Assembly (NCBI RefSeq): GCF_009709575.1
Contig: NZ_WIXO01000001.1
Coordinates: 2,482,001-2,546,000 of the forward strand
Direction: 5' to 3'
Source: Streptomyces taklimakanensis
Lineage (GTDB): Bacteria; Actinomycetota; Actinomycetes; Streptomycetales; Streptomycetaceae
Length of the DNA stretch: 64,000 nt
A program made the translations under genes and the position numbers. Positions 8,766-18,332 of this stretch are shown in pieces; position 1 is the first letter of the stretch, and each line of letters begins with the position of its first letter. The notes under the pieces are model-generated. The model did not search any database and was not told where the DNA came from. It saw only the letters and a program-made list of their open reading frames with translations.

Positions 8766-9830
8766 ATGCCAGCCGCCGCCACCGCCACCGCCGTCGAGCA
8801 CGGCGGTGGCCCGCGTCCGCGCGGTCCCGCACGCCGCGCGGCGGCCCGCCGCCTGCTGTGGACGGGCTCCGCCGTCGCGGCCCTGGCCGTCGCCGTGGTG
8901 CTGAGCCTGGCCGTCGGCAGCCGCACGATCGCCCCGTCGGCCGTGTACGACGCGCTGCTGCACGGCGGCGACGGCCCCGCCGCCCAGGTGGTGCGGACCA
9001 TGCGCGTGCCCCGTACCGTGCTGGCGGTGCTGGTCGGCGCGGCGCTGGGCATGGCGGGCTGCGTGATGCAGGGCCTGACCCGCAACCCGATCGCCGAGCC
9101 GGGCATCCTCGGCGTCAGCCAGGGCGCCGCGCTCGGTGTCGTCCTGGCCATCGCCTACACCGGGGCGCACACGCTCACCGACTACGTCTGGTTCGCCTTC
9201 GTGGGCGCGGGCGCCGCCGGTGTCGCCGTCTACCTGGTGGCCGCCCGGGGGCGGGACGGGGCGACACCGGTGAAGCTGGCGCTGGCCGGCGCCGCCGTCA
9301 ACGCCCTGCTGTACTCGGTGGTGGCGGGCGTGCTGACCACCCGGGCCGCCACACTGGACGAGTTCCGCTTCTGGCAGGTCGGCTCGGTGGCCGGACGCGA
9401 CGCGGAGGTGATCGGGCAGGTCTGGCCGTTCCTGGCGCTGGGCGCGCTGCTGGTGCTGGTCGTGGCGCGGGGGCTGGACTCCCTGGCCCTGGGCGAGGAC
9501 ATGGCCAGGGGGCTGGGGCAGAACGTGGCGGCCGTGCGGATCACCGGGGGTGTCGGCGCCACCGTCCTCACCGGCGCGGGTGTCGCCGCGGCCGGGCCCA
9601 TCGCCTTCGTCGGCCTGGCCGTGCCCCACGTCGCCCGTGCCCTGGTCGGCGCCGACCACCGCCGGCTGCTGCCGATGTCGGCGCTGCTCGGCCCCGTGGC
9701 GCTGTTGGTGTCGGACGTGATCGGACGGATCGTGATACCGCCGGGCGAGGTTCCGGCGGGGGTGATGACGGCGCTGATCGGCGCGCCGTTCCTGGTGGCG
9801 CTGGTGCGCGGGAAGCGGGTGTCCGCGTGA
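8766..9830 (+). CDS. Iron-siderophore ABC permease, subunit 1 (FecCD family)
   Basis: A 354-residue integral membrane permease of the FecCD/BtuC family, with about nine or ten hydrophobic segments. Family motifs: RVPRTVLAVLVGAALGMAG, QGLTRNPIAEPGILGVSQGA (the classic NPLA.P..LG region) and GPIAFVGLAVPHVAR near residue 285. It pairs with the next gene to form the membrane channel of a siderophore importer. ATG at 8766 with GAGGTG five bases upstream. An iron box lies directly upstream. The stop overlaps the next GTG (GTGA). Confidence 0.9.
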   Translation: MPAAATATAVEHGGGPRPRGPARRAAARRLLWTGSAVAALAVAVVLSLAVGSRTIAPSAVYDALLHGGDGPAAQVVRTMRVPRTVLAVLVGAALGMAGCVMQGLTRNPIAEPGILGVSQGAALGVVLAIAYTGAHTLTDYVWFAFVGAGAAGVAVYLVAARGRDGATPVKLALAGAAVNALLYSVVAGVLTTRAATLDEFRFWQVGSVAGRDAEVIGQVWPFLALGALLVLVVARGLDSLALGEDMARGLGQNVAAVRITGGVGATVLTGAGVAAAGPIAFVGLAVPHVARALVGADHRRLLPMSALLGPVALLVSDVIGRIVIPPGEVPAGVMTALIGAPFLVALVRGKRVSA

Positions 9831-10900
9831 CCGCCGCCGGAGCCGCGCGCGGGACACCGGCCGTCCGGCCCGCCGGGTACGGGCTGGTGCGCCGCGGGCG
9901 TGCCTCGTTCCTCCTCCATCGACGCTCCCTGTTCACCGCCGGCGCCCTGGCCGTCGCGCTCGCCGCCGCCGTCGTGGCCTCGCTCTCCCTGGGGGAGACG
10001 GTCACCGCCCCCACCGAGGTGGTGAAGGTGCTGGTGGGTCGGCCCTCACCGGAGGAGCTGGTGGTGGGGACGCTGCGGCTGCCGCGCCTGGTCGTCGGAG
10101 TGCTGGTCGGCGCCGCGCTGGCCGTGGCGGGCGGACTGATCCAGACCGTCGCCCGCAACCCGCTGGCCAGCCCGGAGATCATCGGCATCACGCACGGCGC
10201 GGCCGCCGTGACCGTCGGCGCGATGACCTTCGGCCTGACCTCGTACGCCCTCCTTCCCTACCTCTCCGTCGCGGGCGGGACGCTCGCCGCCGCGCTGATC
10301 TACGTCTTCGCCTGGCGGCGCGGCCTCCACGCGGCCCGGTTCGTCCTCATCGGCCTGGGCTTCTCCGTGGCGCTGCGGTCGATCACCCAACTGTTCATGA
10401 CCAAGGGCGACTTCCTCGCCGCCCAGCAGGCCCAGGTGTGGATGACCGGTTCGCTGAGCGGCCGCGGCTGGGAGCAGGCCGAGCCGCTGGGCTGGGCGCT
10501 GCCGGCGCTGCTGCCCGCGGTCCTGTGGTGTGCCCGCGCCCAGCGGGACGTCGGACCGGACGACGACACCGCCACCGCGCTCGGCGTGCGGGTGAACGCC
10601 ACCCGGCTGGGGCTGACCGCCACCGGCGTCGTCCTGGCCTCCGTGGCCACCGGTGCCGCCGGGCCCGTGGACTTCGTGGCGCTGCTCTCCCCGCAGATCG
10701 CCCGCCGGCTGACCCGCACCGCGCAGATCCCGCTGCTCACCACGGCGCTGACCGGCGCGTTCGTCGTGACCCTCGGCGACCTGCTGGCCCGCAGGATGTT
10801 CGCCCCCGTCGAGCTGCCCGTCGGGGTGCTGACCGCCGCGATCGGGGCGCCGTATCTGATCTGGCTGATCGCCCGTAGCCGCACCGGAGGCACCGCATGA
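9827..10900 (+). CDS. Iron-siderophore ABC permease, subunit 2 (FecCD family)
   Basis: A 357-residue second FecCD-family permease. Motifs: [42 protein letters not shown] and [20 protein letters not shown]. The GTG start overlaps the stop of subunit 1 by four bases and its own stop overlaps the ATPase start by four bases, so the operon is translationally coupled. The two permeases are paralogues; heterodimeric channels are usual for siderophore importers of this type. Confidence 0.9.
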   Translation: MTAAGAARGTPAVRPAGYGLVRRGRASFLLHRRSLFTAGALAVALAAAVVASLSLGETVTAPTEVVKVLVGRPSPEELVVGTLRLPRLVVGVLVGAALAVAGGLIQTVARNPLASPEIIGITHGAAAVTVGAMTFGLTSYALLPYLSVAGGTLAAALIYVFAWRRGLHAARFVLIGLGFSVALRSITQLFMTKGDFLAAQQAQVWMTGSLSGRGWEQAEPLGWALPALLPAVLWCARAQRDVGPDDDTATALGVRVNATRLGLTATGVVLASVATGAAGPVDFVALLSPQIARRLTRTAQIPLLTTALTGAFVVTLGDLLARRMFAPVELPVGVLTAAIGAPYLIWLIARSRTGGTA

Positions 10901-11793
10901 CGATCCCCGACGGAACCGAGGAGGCCCGCGGGGCGCACGGGCCGGCGAGCCGGCTGGCCGCCCGTGGCCTCACCCTCGCCTACGAGGACCGCACCGTCGT
11001 CGACGGCCTCGACCTGGACGTCCCCGACGGCCGCGTCACCGTCATCGTCGGTCCCAACGCCTGCGGCAAGTCCACCACCCTCCGGGCGCTGGGACGGCTG
11101 CTCGCGCCCCGGCGCGGCACGGTGCTGCTGGACGGCCGGGAGCTGTCGCGGATCCCCACCCGGCACATCGCCCGTTCCCTCGGACTGCTTCCCCAGGCAC
11201 CGGTCGCACCCGAGACGATCACCGTCGCCGACCTGGTCGCCCGGGGACGCCGCCCCCACCAGCGCTGGTGGCAGCAGTGGTCGGAGGCCGACGAGGCGGC
11301 CGTCGCCGACGCCATGGCCCGCACCGGCGTGACCGCTCTGGCCGAGCGCCCCGTGGACGAGCTCTCCGGCGGACAGCGCCAGCGGGTGTGGATCGCGATG
11401 ACACTGGCCCAGGAGACCGAGCTGCTGCTGCTCGACGAGCCGACCACGTACCTCGACATCGCCCACCAGGTCGAGGTGCTCGACCTGGTGCGGCAACTCA
11501 ACCACGAGCGGGGCCGCACCGTGGTGATGGTCCTGCACGACCTCAACCAGGCCGCCCGCTACGCCGACCACCTCGTCGCGATGCGCGGGGGCCGGATCGC
11601 CGCGCAGGGGCCGCCCGCCGAGGTCGTCACCGCCGCCCTGGTCCGCGATGTCTTCGGCCTGGAGTCCGTGGTCGTCCCCGACCCGGTGACCGGCGGACCG
11701 CTGGTCGTCCCCGGCGCCCCCTGGCGCTCCCCCGAATCCGGCCCCGCCCCCACACCCGTGACCGCCACCGGCTCCAGAGAGGCCACACCATGA
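10897..11793 (+). CDS. Iron-siderophore ABC ATPase (FecE family)
   Basis: A 298-residue ABC ATPase that drives the FecCD-type permeases. Walker A is GPNACGKST near residue 50 (Ala where most family members have Gly), the signature is [13 protein letters not shown] near residue 152 and Walker B is [16 protein letters not shown], all typical of FecE/FepC proteins. The C-terminal 30 residues are Pro-rich and atypical. ATG overlaps the permease stop and the gene's own stop overlaps the binding-protein ATG. Confidence 0.92.
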   Translation: MTIPDGTEEARGAHGPASRLAARGLTLAYEDRTVVDGLDLDVPDGRVTVIVGPNACGKSTTLRALGRLLAPRRGTVLLDGRELSRIPTRHIARSLGLLPQAPVAPETITVADLVARGRRPHQRWWQQWSEADEAAVADAMARTGVTALAERPVDELSGGQRQRVWIAMTLAQETELLLLDEPTTYLDIAHQVEVLDLVRQLNHERGRTVVMVLHDLNQAARYADHLVAMRGGRIAAQGPPAEVVTAALVRDVFGLESVVVPDPVTGGPLVVPGAPWRSPESGPAPTPVTATGSREATP

Positions 11794-12788
11794 CCATCAC
11801 TCGACGCCGTACGCTCGCCGCCACCGCCCTGGCGCTGACCGCCTCCCTGACGCTGTCCGCCTGCGGCTCCGACTCCGGCTCGAACGCCGGGGCGGACAAG
11901 GGCGCGGCCGACGGGGGCACCCACGTCGTGCGGACGGCCAACGGCGACGTCGAGGTGCCGAACGACCCGAAGCGCGTGGTCGTGCTCGACACCGCCGAGC
12001 TGGACTCGGCCGTCACCCTGGGGGTGAAGCCGGTCGGCTCCACCCGCTCCGACGTCGCCTCCGGCTTCCTGAAGTACCTGCCGAAGGAGAAGGTCGAGGG
12101 CATCGAGAACGTCGGCAACATCATGGCGCCCAACCTGGAGAGGATCGCCGCCCTCAAGCCCGACCTGATCCTGGGCAGCAACGTCCGCGACAAGGACCGC
12201 TACGACGAGCTGTCGAAGATCGCCCCGACCGTCTTCACCGAGACCACCGGCGCGCCCTGGAAGGAGAACTTCCTGCTCCACGCCGACGCGCTGGGCAAGA
12301 AGGAGGAGGCGGAGAAGGTCGTCGAGGCCTACCGGGAGAAGACCGCCGAGGTCACCGAGGCCCTCGGCGGGCCCGAGGCGGCGAAGGACCTCACGGTGAG
12401 CGTCGTCCGCTTCGTGGAGGGCGCCGACACCCGCATCTACGGCAGGGAGAACTACATCGGCACGATCCTCGCCGACATCGGCGTCGGCCGCCCGGCCATC
12501 GCCGACAAGGCCACCGACGGCTTCTCCCTCGACGTCAGCCCGGAGAAGGTCGACCAGGGCGACGCGGACGTCGTCTTCTACACCTCCTACGGCGACCCCG
12601 CCGAGTCCGGCGAGGACAAGGCCGTCGGCGGCGCGCTGTGGAAGGGCATGGAGGCGGTGCGGAACGGCCGCGCCTTCCGGGTGGACGACGAGACCTGGAT
12701 CCAGGGCATCGGCTACACGGCCGCCGACACGATCCTGGACGAACTGAAGGGCTTCCTCACCGAGGGCTCGGAGGGCTCCCGGAGCTGA
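11790..12788 (+). CDS. Iron-siderophore binding lipoprotein
   Basis: A 332-residue class III substrate-binding lipoprotein. The first 25 residues are a signal with twin Arg ([19 protein letters not shown]) and lipobox LSAC; the mature protein has the FepB/FhuD fold: [23 protein letters not shown] at the start and [15 protein letters not shown] near residue 115. It captures ferric siderophore outside the membrane for the permeases encoded upstream. ATG overlaps the ATPase stop. No siderophore biosynthesis gene lies nearby, so it may import a xenosiderophore or one made elsewhere. Confidence 0.92.
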   Translation: MTITRRRTLAATALALTASLTLSACGSDSGSNAGADKGAADGGTHVVRTANGDVEVPNDPKRVVVLDTAELDSAVTLGVKPVGSTRSDVASGFLKYLPKEKVEGIENVGNIMAPNLERIAALKPDLILGSNVRDKDRYDELSKIAPTVFTETTGAPWKENFLLHADALGKKEEAEKVVEAYREKTAEVTEALGGPEAAKDLTVSVVRFVEGADTRIYGRENYIGTILADIGVGRPAIADKATDGFSLDVSPEKVDQGDADVVFYTSYGDPAESGEDKAVGGALWKGMEAVRNGRAFRVDDETWIQGIGYTAADTILDELKGFLTEGSEGSRS

Positions 12789-12855
12789 CGTCCCGGACCG
12801 GGCGGGGCGGCGGCCTCCGCGTCCGCCGTCCGGCCCGGCCCTCGGGGGCGGCCGC

Positions 12856-13860
12856 CTAGCCCTTCGGCCGTCGCGCCCGCCAGAGCAGGTAGAGCGCACT
12901 GGCGACGGCGGCGGCGCGCAGCGCCCAGGGCCAAGAGGCGGCGATCTCGTCCCCCAGCGCGCCCGGGGCGATCGGCTCGCCCCAGCGGCCCTCGGTGCGG
13001 CCCCACAGCCACACCAGGCCGGCGGCGGCGACCGTGCCGGGGACGACCGCCACCGCCCACTTGGCCTCCTGGCGGCTCAACCGGGGCGACCACCAAGCGG
13101 CCAGCCAGCCCAGGCCCAGCGGGACCAGCGAGCCCGCGACCGCGCCCGCCACCAGCAGGGCGGCGGCCAGCAGTTCCACCACACCGCCCGTGCGCGGGAC
13201 GCGTCCGGCCCCGGCCGCCTTCGTGGTGCGGGCGCGCAGCCGGCGCACCCACGCCCCGCGGGAGCCGGCGGGGGCCGGCACCCCGGGAGACCTCTCGGCC
13301 GCCCGCTCCGCCTCGGCGCGCTCCGCCTCCCCCGCCTTCTCCCGCTCCTTCTCCGGATCCGGCGGCGGCGCGAGGACCTCCGGCAGCTCGAACCCGCCGA
13401 CGAACCCGCCCACCGGCACCTGACCGCCGGGCGCGTACCGGACGGTGGGGGGCGTGCGCCACCAGTCGGGGTCGCTCTCCCGCGGGCCCAGCTCCTCGGG
13501 GCTCGCCAGGTGCGGCGGGGAGGCGGCGGTCGGCGACGGCGACGACGGCGACGACGGAGCCGTCCGACCCTCCGCCCCCGGGCCCTCGGACGCCTCGTCG
13601 ACCGGACGCGGCGCCCTGGGCTGCGGCACGGCCACCCCCGTCTCCGCGACGACCTCCTCCGGCCGCCCGATCCCGTCCAGGATCCTGCGGACCCCGGCCA
13701 CGGTCTCCGCGCCGCCCGCCTCGGTCCGGCGCCGCTCGATGTCGGCGCGCACCCGGTTCACCAGACGGGCCCGCTCGGCGGCCGTCATGCTCGTGCCGTG
13801 CGCCAGATCGCCGATCCGGCTCAGATAGTCGAAGACGAGTTGCTCGCTCTCGATTCCCAC
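12856..13860 (-). CDS. HAAS-domain membrane protein
   Basis: A 334-residue protein. Residues about 5-65 (QLVFDYLSRIGDLAHG, RARLVNRVRADIERRR, VRRILDGIGRPEEVV) have the three-helix pattern of the HAAS signalling domain. A Pro/Ser-rich acidic linker follows to about residue 185, then a basic segment and three or four hydrophobic helices in the last 130 residues. Function is not known; HAAS proteins often couple membrane domains to PadR-type regulators, but none is adjacent. GTG at 13860 with GGAGAG five bases upstream. It diverges from the helicase-associated gene. Confidence 0.7.
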   Translation of the reverse strand: MGIESEQLVFDYLSRIGDLAHGTSMTAAERARLVNRVRADIERRRTEAGGAETVAGVRRILDGIGRPEEVVAETGVAVPQPRAPRPVDEASEGPGAEGRTAPSSPSSPSPTAASPPHLASPEELGPRESDPDWWRTPPTVRYAPGGQVPVGGFVGGFELPEVLAPPPDPEKEREKAGEAERAEAERAAERSPGVPAPAGSRGAWVRRLRARTTKAAGAGRVPRTGGVVELLAAALLVAGAVAGSLVPLGLGWLAAWWSPRLSRQEAKWAVAVVPGTVAAAGLVWLWGRTEGRWGEPIAPGALGDEIAASWPWALRAAAVASALYLLWRARRPKG

Positions 13861-13977
13861 CGAACTCTCCAGCGGCTCCCGGCCCTTGGCGCCCGCACAC
13901 ACCCGTACGCCCCGACCGTACCGCGTACCGGCGTCGGTGGAACCGATCCGGCACAGCGTGCCGGTACCGTGGTACGG

Positions 13978-16467
13978 ATGACGCCAGAGCCCGAAGCGCG
14001 ACGCCGAGCAGCCCCCCGCACGCTCGCCGACGAGCTGCGCTCCCGTCCCGACGACGCGCTCGCCGAACTGCTGCGGGCCCGCCCCGACCTCCTCTCGCCC
14101 GTCCCCGGCGACCTCTCCCAACTGGCCACCCGGGCCGGTACGCGCGTGTCGGTCCTGCGGGCGTTGGAGCGGCTGGACCGCTTCTCCCTCCAGGTCGCCG
14201 AGGCGCTGGCCGTCGCGCCCGACCCCTGCCCGTACGAGGAGCTGGCCGCCGGGCTGCCCGGCGGCCAGGCCGAACTGCCGCGCGCGCTGGCGCTGCTGCG
14301 CGAGCGCGCGGTGGTGTGGGGCGGTGACGACCGGCTGCGGTTGGTGCGCACCGCCCGCGAGCTGCTCTCCCCGACCGCCAAGGGACCTTCCACGACCGGT
14401 CTGGGCCCGACCCTGGCCGAGGCGGCCACGGGGATGTCGCCCGGCCGCCTCCAGGAGATCCTGGCCGCCGTCGAGCTACCCGCCACCCACGACCCGGTGA
14501 GCGCGCTGGCCGCCCTGACCGGGCTGTTCACCGACCGGGAGCGGATGGCCGCCCTGGTGGAGCGGGCACCGGAGGAGGCCCGGACGATGCTCGCCAAGCT
14601 GACCTGGGGTCCGCCCTGGGGCGAGGTCTCCGACTCCCCCTCGCCCCCGGTGCGCTGGCTGCTGGACCGCGGGCTGCTGCTGCCGGCCGCGCCCCGGACG
14701 GTCGTCCTGCCCAGGGAGGTGGCCCTGCATCTGCGCGGGGGCCGGATCCACCGCCGGCTGGAGCCGCTGCCGCCCGTGCCCGAGCCGGTGCGCGCGTACC
14801 CGAGGGAGGCGGTGGACGGGACGGCCGCGGGCCAGGCGTTGGCCGCGCTCACCGTCGTCGAGGAGTTGCTGACGCTGTGGGGAACGGCGTCCGGGGCGCC
14901 GCCCGTGCTGCGGGCGGGCGGTCTGGGCGTGCGGGACCTCAAGCGCACCGCCGTCGCCCTGGACGTGCCCGAGCCGGTGGCCGCCTTCTGGATCGAGCTG
15001 GCCTACGTGGCCGGGCTGCTGGCCTCCGACGGCGAGGCGGACGAGCGGTACGCGCCCACGCCCGCGTACGACGCCTGGCTGGAGTCGCCGCCCGAGCGGC
15101 GGTGGGCGCGGCTGGTGGGCGCCTGGCTGACGGCCACCCGACCGGCCGGACTGGTCGGCGAGCGCGACAGTCGGGGGCGCTCGCTCAACGCGCTCGGCCC
15201 CGGTCTGGACCGTGGCCCGGTGCCCGAGCTGCGTCGCCGCACCCTGGCGCTGTTGGCCGAGTACGCCGCCGGGGACACCGGGGCCGTCGAGGTGGCGGCC
15301 CCGGAGGCCGACGCGGTGGTGGCTCGGCTGGACTGGGAGTGCCCGCTGCGCGGCGGCCCGAAGCTGCGGGAGCGGATCGTGCGGTGGACGCTCCGGGAGG
15401 CCGAGCTGCTGGGCGTCACCGGGCGGGGCGCGCTCGCCTCGTACGCGCGCCCCCTGGTGGGCGCGGACGCCGGGGCGTCCGCCGCCCCGGAGCACGCGGC
15501 GGAGGGCGGGCCGGGGCCGGCCGCCGAGGAGGCGGCCGCCCTCCTGGCCTCCCGTCTCCCCGAGCCGCTGGACCACGTGCTGCTCCAGGCCGACCTGACG
15601 GCCGTGGCCCCCGGTCCGCTGCGGCGACCGCTGGCCGAGACGCTGAACGTGCTGGCCGACGTGGAGTCCAAGGGCGGCGCGACGGTCTACCGCTTCACCC
15701 CGCAGTCCGTGCGCCGCGCCCTGGACGCGGGTCGCACCGCCTCCGAGCTGCACTCCTTCCTGGCCACCCACTCCCGCACCCCCGTCCCGCAGCCGCTGAC
15801 GTACCTGATCGACGACGTGGCACGACGGCACGGGCGGCTGCGGGTGGGCGCGGCCGGCGCGTACGTCCGCTGCGACGACGACACGCTGCTCGCCGAGATC
15901 GCCGCCGACCGCCGTGCCGCCGGCCTGGGCCTGCGGCTGCTGGCGCCGACGGTGCTGGCCGCCCGGGCGGATCCGGGCGCGCTGCTGGAGCAGTTGCGCG
16001 CGATGGGCTACGCGCCCGTCTTCGAGTCGTCGGAGGGGGACGTGGTGATCCACCGCGCCGACACTCTGCGCACCCCGCCGCGCACCGCTCCCGATCCGGT
16101 TCCGGACGGCCCGCCCGTCCCCGACACGCCCCTGTTGGCCGCCGCCGTGCGCGCCATCCGGGCGGGCGACCTGGCGGCGACCGCCCCGCACCGCCCCCGG
16201 CAGCCCGCTCCGGCCGTGCCCGACGGCCGCCCGCCGCGCACCACCGCGGCCGACACCCTGGTCACCCTGCGGTCGGCGGCCCGCACGGGGACGCCGGTGT
16301 GGATCGGTTACGTGGGCGCGGACGGCACCGCGGGGCAGCGGATCATCGAGCCCGTCCGGGTCGAGGGCGGCTTCGTCACCGCGTACGACCACACCGCCGA
16401 GGAGGTCCGCACCTATCCCGTGCACCGCGTCACGGGCGCGGCGGAACTGGCGGACACGGACGACTGA
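13978..16467 (+). CDS. Helicase-associated (XPB/Ssl2-like C-terminal) protein
   Basis: An 829-residue protein found next to XPB-type helicases in actinomycetes. I see no Walker A or DExx motif, so it is not itself a helicase. It contains winged-helix-like segments in the N-terminal half, and residues about 555-720 (ADLTAVAPGPLRRPLAETLNVLADVESKGGATVYRFTPQSVRRALDAG, THSRTPVPQPLTYLIDDVARRHGRLRVG) match the helicase-associated domain that also begins the next protein. The C-terminal 80 residues (IGYVGADGTAGQRIIEPVRVEGGFVTAYD) look like a WYL domain. ATG at 13978 with TACCGT seven bases upstream and no Shine-Dalgarno (leaderless pattern). Confidence 0.8.
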   Translation: MTPEPEARRRAAPRTLADELRSRPDDALAELLRARPDLLSPVPGDLSQLATRAGTRVSVLRALERLDRFSLQVAEALAVAPDPCPYEELAAGLPGGQAELPRALALLRERAVVWGGDDRLRLVRTARELLSPTAKGPSTTGLGPTLAEAATGMSPGRLQEILAAVELPATHDPVSALAALTGLFTDRERMAALVERAPEEARTMLAKLTWGPPWGEVSDSPSPPVRWLLDRGLLLPAAPRTVVLPREVALHLRGGRIHRRLEPLPPVPEPVRAYPREAVDGTAAGQALAALTVVEELLTLWGTASGAPPVLRAGGLGVRDLKRTAVALDVPEPVAAFWIELAYVAGLLASDGEADERYAPTPAYDAWLESPPERRWARLVGAWLTATRPAGLVGERDSRGRSLNALGPGLDRGPVPELRRRTLALLAEYAAGDTGAVEVAAPEADAVVARLDWECPLRGGPKLRERIVRWTLREAELLGVTGRGALASYARPLVGADAGASAAPEHAAEGGPGPAAEEAAALLASRLPEPLDHVLLQADLTAVAPGPLRRPLAETLNVLADVESKGGATVYRFTPQSVRRALDAGRTASELHSFLATHSRTPVPQPLTYLIDDVARRHGRLRVGAAGAYVRCDDDTLLAEIAADRRAAGLGLRLLAPTVLAARADPGALLEQLRAMGYAPVFESSEGDVVIHRADTLRTPPRTAPDPVPDGPPVPDTPLLAAAVRAIRAGDLAATAPHRPRQPAPAVPDGRPPRTTAADTLVTLRSAARTGTPVWIGYVGADGTAGQRIIEPVRVEGGFVTAYDHTAEEVRTYPVHRVTGAAELADTDD

Positions 16468-16616
16468 GGCGCCCCGTGGCGGCGCCCGCGCCGACCACGC
16501 GGTCCGGCCGCGGCCGGTCGTCCGTCGGCGTCGCCTGTCGGCGGCATGCGGCACACTGGACGGTCGGCCCGCGCACCGCCCGTGCGCGGCGCCCCGCCAC
16601 AGGCAGGAGGACCACC

Positions 16617-18293
16617 GTGACCGGACCGCTCATCGTCCAGAGCGACAAGACCCTGCTGCTGGAGGTCGACCACGAGCAGGCCGAGGCGTGCCGCCGCGCC
16701 ATCGCGCCCTTCGCCGAGCTGGAACGGGCCCCGGAGCACATCCACACCTACCGGATCACTCCGCTGGGGCTGTGGAACGCCCGTGCCGCCGGGCACGACG
16801 CCGAGCAGGTCGTCGACGCCCTGGTCACCCACTCCCGCTACCCGGTGCCGCACGCGCTGCTGGTCGACGTGGCCGAGACGATGGCCCGCTACGGGCGGCT
16901 GCGGCTGCTCAAGCACCCCACCCACGGCCTGGTGCTGGAGACCACCGACCGGCCGGTGCTGGAGGAGATCCTGCGCTCCAAGCGGATCCAGCCGCTGGTC
17001 GGCGCCCGCGTCGATCCCGACACCGTCGCCGTGCACCCCTCCGAGCGCGGTCAGATCAAGCAGTCGCTGCTCAAACTGGGCTGGCCCGCCGAGGACCTGG
17101 CCGGCTACGTGGACGGCGAGGCCCACCCCATCGAGCTGACGGAGGACGGCTGGTCGCTCCGCCCCTACCAGCGGCAGGCCGTGGAGAACTTCTGGCACGG
17201 CGGCTCCGGCGTCGTCGTCCTGCCCTGCGGCGCGGGCAAGACGCTGGTGGGCGCGGGCGCGATGGCCACGGCGAAGGCCACCACGCTGATCCTGGTCACC
17301 AACACCGTCTCCGCCCGCCAGTGGAAGAGCGAGCTGGTGCGGCGCACCTCGCTGACGGAGGACGAGATCGGCGAGTACAGCGGCGCGAAGAAGGAGATCC
17401 GGCCGGTCACCATCGCCACGTACCAGGTGCTGACCACCAAGCGGAAGGGCGTCTACCCCCACCTGGAGCTGTTCGACTCCCGTGACTGGGGCCTGATCGT
17501 CTACGACGAGGTGCACCTGCTGCCCGCGCCGGTGTTCAAGTTCACCGCCGACCTCCAGGCCCGGCGCCGCATCGGTCTGACGGCCACCCTGGTGCGCGAG
17601 GACGGCCGCGAGGCCGACGTGTTCTCCCTCATCGGCCCCAAGCGCTTCGACGCGCCCTGGAAGGAGATCGAGGCGCAGGGCTACATCGCCCCGGCCGACT
17701 GCGTGGAGGTCCGCGTCGACCTCACCGAGTCCGAGCGGCTGGCCTACGCGACGGCCGAGTCGGACGAGAAGTACCGCTTCTGCTCCACCACCGCCTCCAA
17801 GCAGCGCGTCACGGAGGCGTTGGTGCGCCGCCACGCCGGTGAGCAGACCCTCGTCATCGGCCAGTACATCGACCAGCTCGACGAGTTGGGCGAGCACCTG
17901 GACGCGCCCGTGATCAAGGGCGACACCGGCAACGCGCAGCGCGAGAAGCTCTTCGACGCGTTCCGCTCCGGCGAGTTGTCGGTGCTGGTGGTCTCCAAGG
18001 TCGCCAACTTCTCCATCGACCTGCCCGAGGCGACCGTCGCCATCCAGGTGTCGGGCACCTTCGGCTCCCGCCAGGAGGAGGCCCAGCGGCTGGGCCGCGT
18101 CCTGCGGCCGAAGGCCGACGGCCACGAGGCGCGCTTCTACTCCGTCGTCGCCCGCGACACCGTCGACCAGGACTTCGCCGCCCACCGCCAGCGCTTCCTG
18201 GCCGAGCAGGGCTACGCCTACCGCATCGTGGACGCCTCGGAGCTGCTCGCGGACGACCTCGCCGACGAGGCGGAGGCGGACGAGGTCGGGTAG
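16617..18293 (+). CDS. XPB/Rad25-type DNA helicase
   Basis: A 558-residue superfamily 2 helicase. Residues 1-150 are the helicase-associated domain; the motor follows: RPYQRQAVENFW (Q-like), Walker A PCGAGKT near residue 206, DEVH box YDEVHLLPA near residue 297, motif III GLTATLVRED with the XPB RED motif, and QEEAQRLGRVLRPK (motif VI) near residue 488. XPB homologues unwind or translocate on DNA, and bacterial ones are linked to repair. GTG at 16617 has GCAGGAGG seven bases upstream. It lies 149 bases after the helicase-associated gene and shares its N-terminal domain, suggesting partnership. Confidence 0.92.
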   Translation: MTGPLIVQSDKTLLLEVDHEQAEACRRAIAPFAELERAPEHIHTYRITPLGLWNARAAGHDAEQVVDALVTHSRYPVPHALLVDVAETMARYGRLRLLKHPTHGLVLETTDRPVLEEILRSKRIQPLVGARVDPDTVAVHPSERGQIKQSLLKLGWPAEDLAGYVDGEAHPIELTEDGWSLRPYQRQAVENFWHGGSGVVVLPCGAGKTLVGAGAMATAKATTLILVTNTVSARQWKSELVRRTSLTEDEIGEYSGAKKEIRPVTIATYQVLTTKRKGVYPHLELFDSRDWGLIVYDEVHLLPAPVFKFTADLQARRRIGLTATLVREDGREADVFSLIGPKRFDAPWKEIEAQGYIAPADCVEVRVDLTESERLAYATAESDEKYRFCSTTASKQRVTEALVRRHAGEQTLVIGQYIDQLDELGEHLDAPVIKGDTGNAQREKLFDAFRSGELSVLVVSKVANFSIDLPEATVAIQVSGTFGSRQEEAQRLGRVLRPKADGHEARFYSVVARDTVDQDFAAHRQRFLAEQGYAYRIVDASELLADDLADEAEADEVG

Positions 18294-18332
18294 CCTCCCC
18301 GGTCCCGGGGTCCACCAGGGGGAGGAACGACG

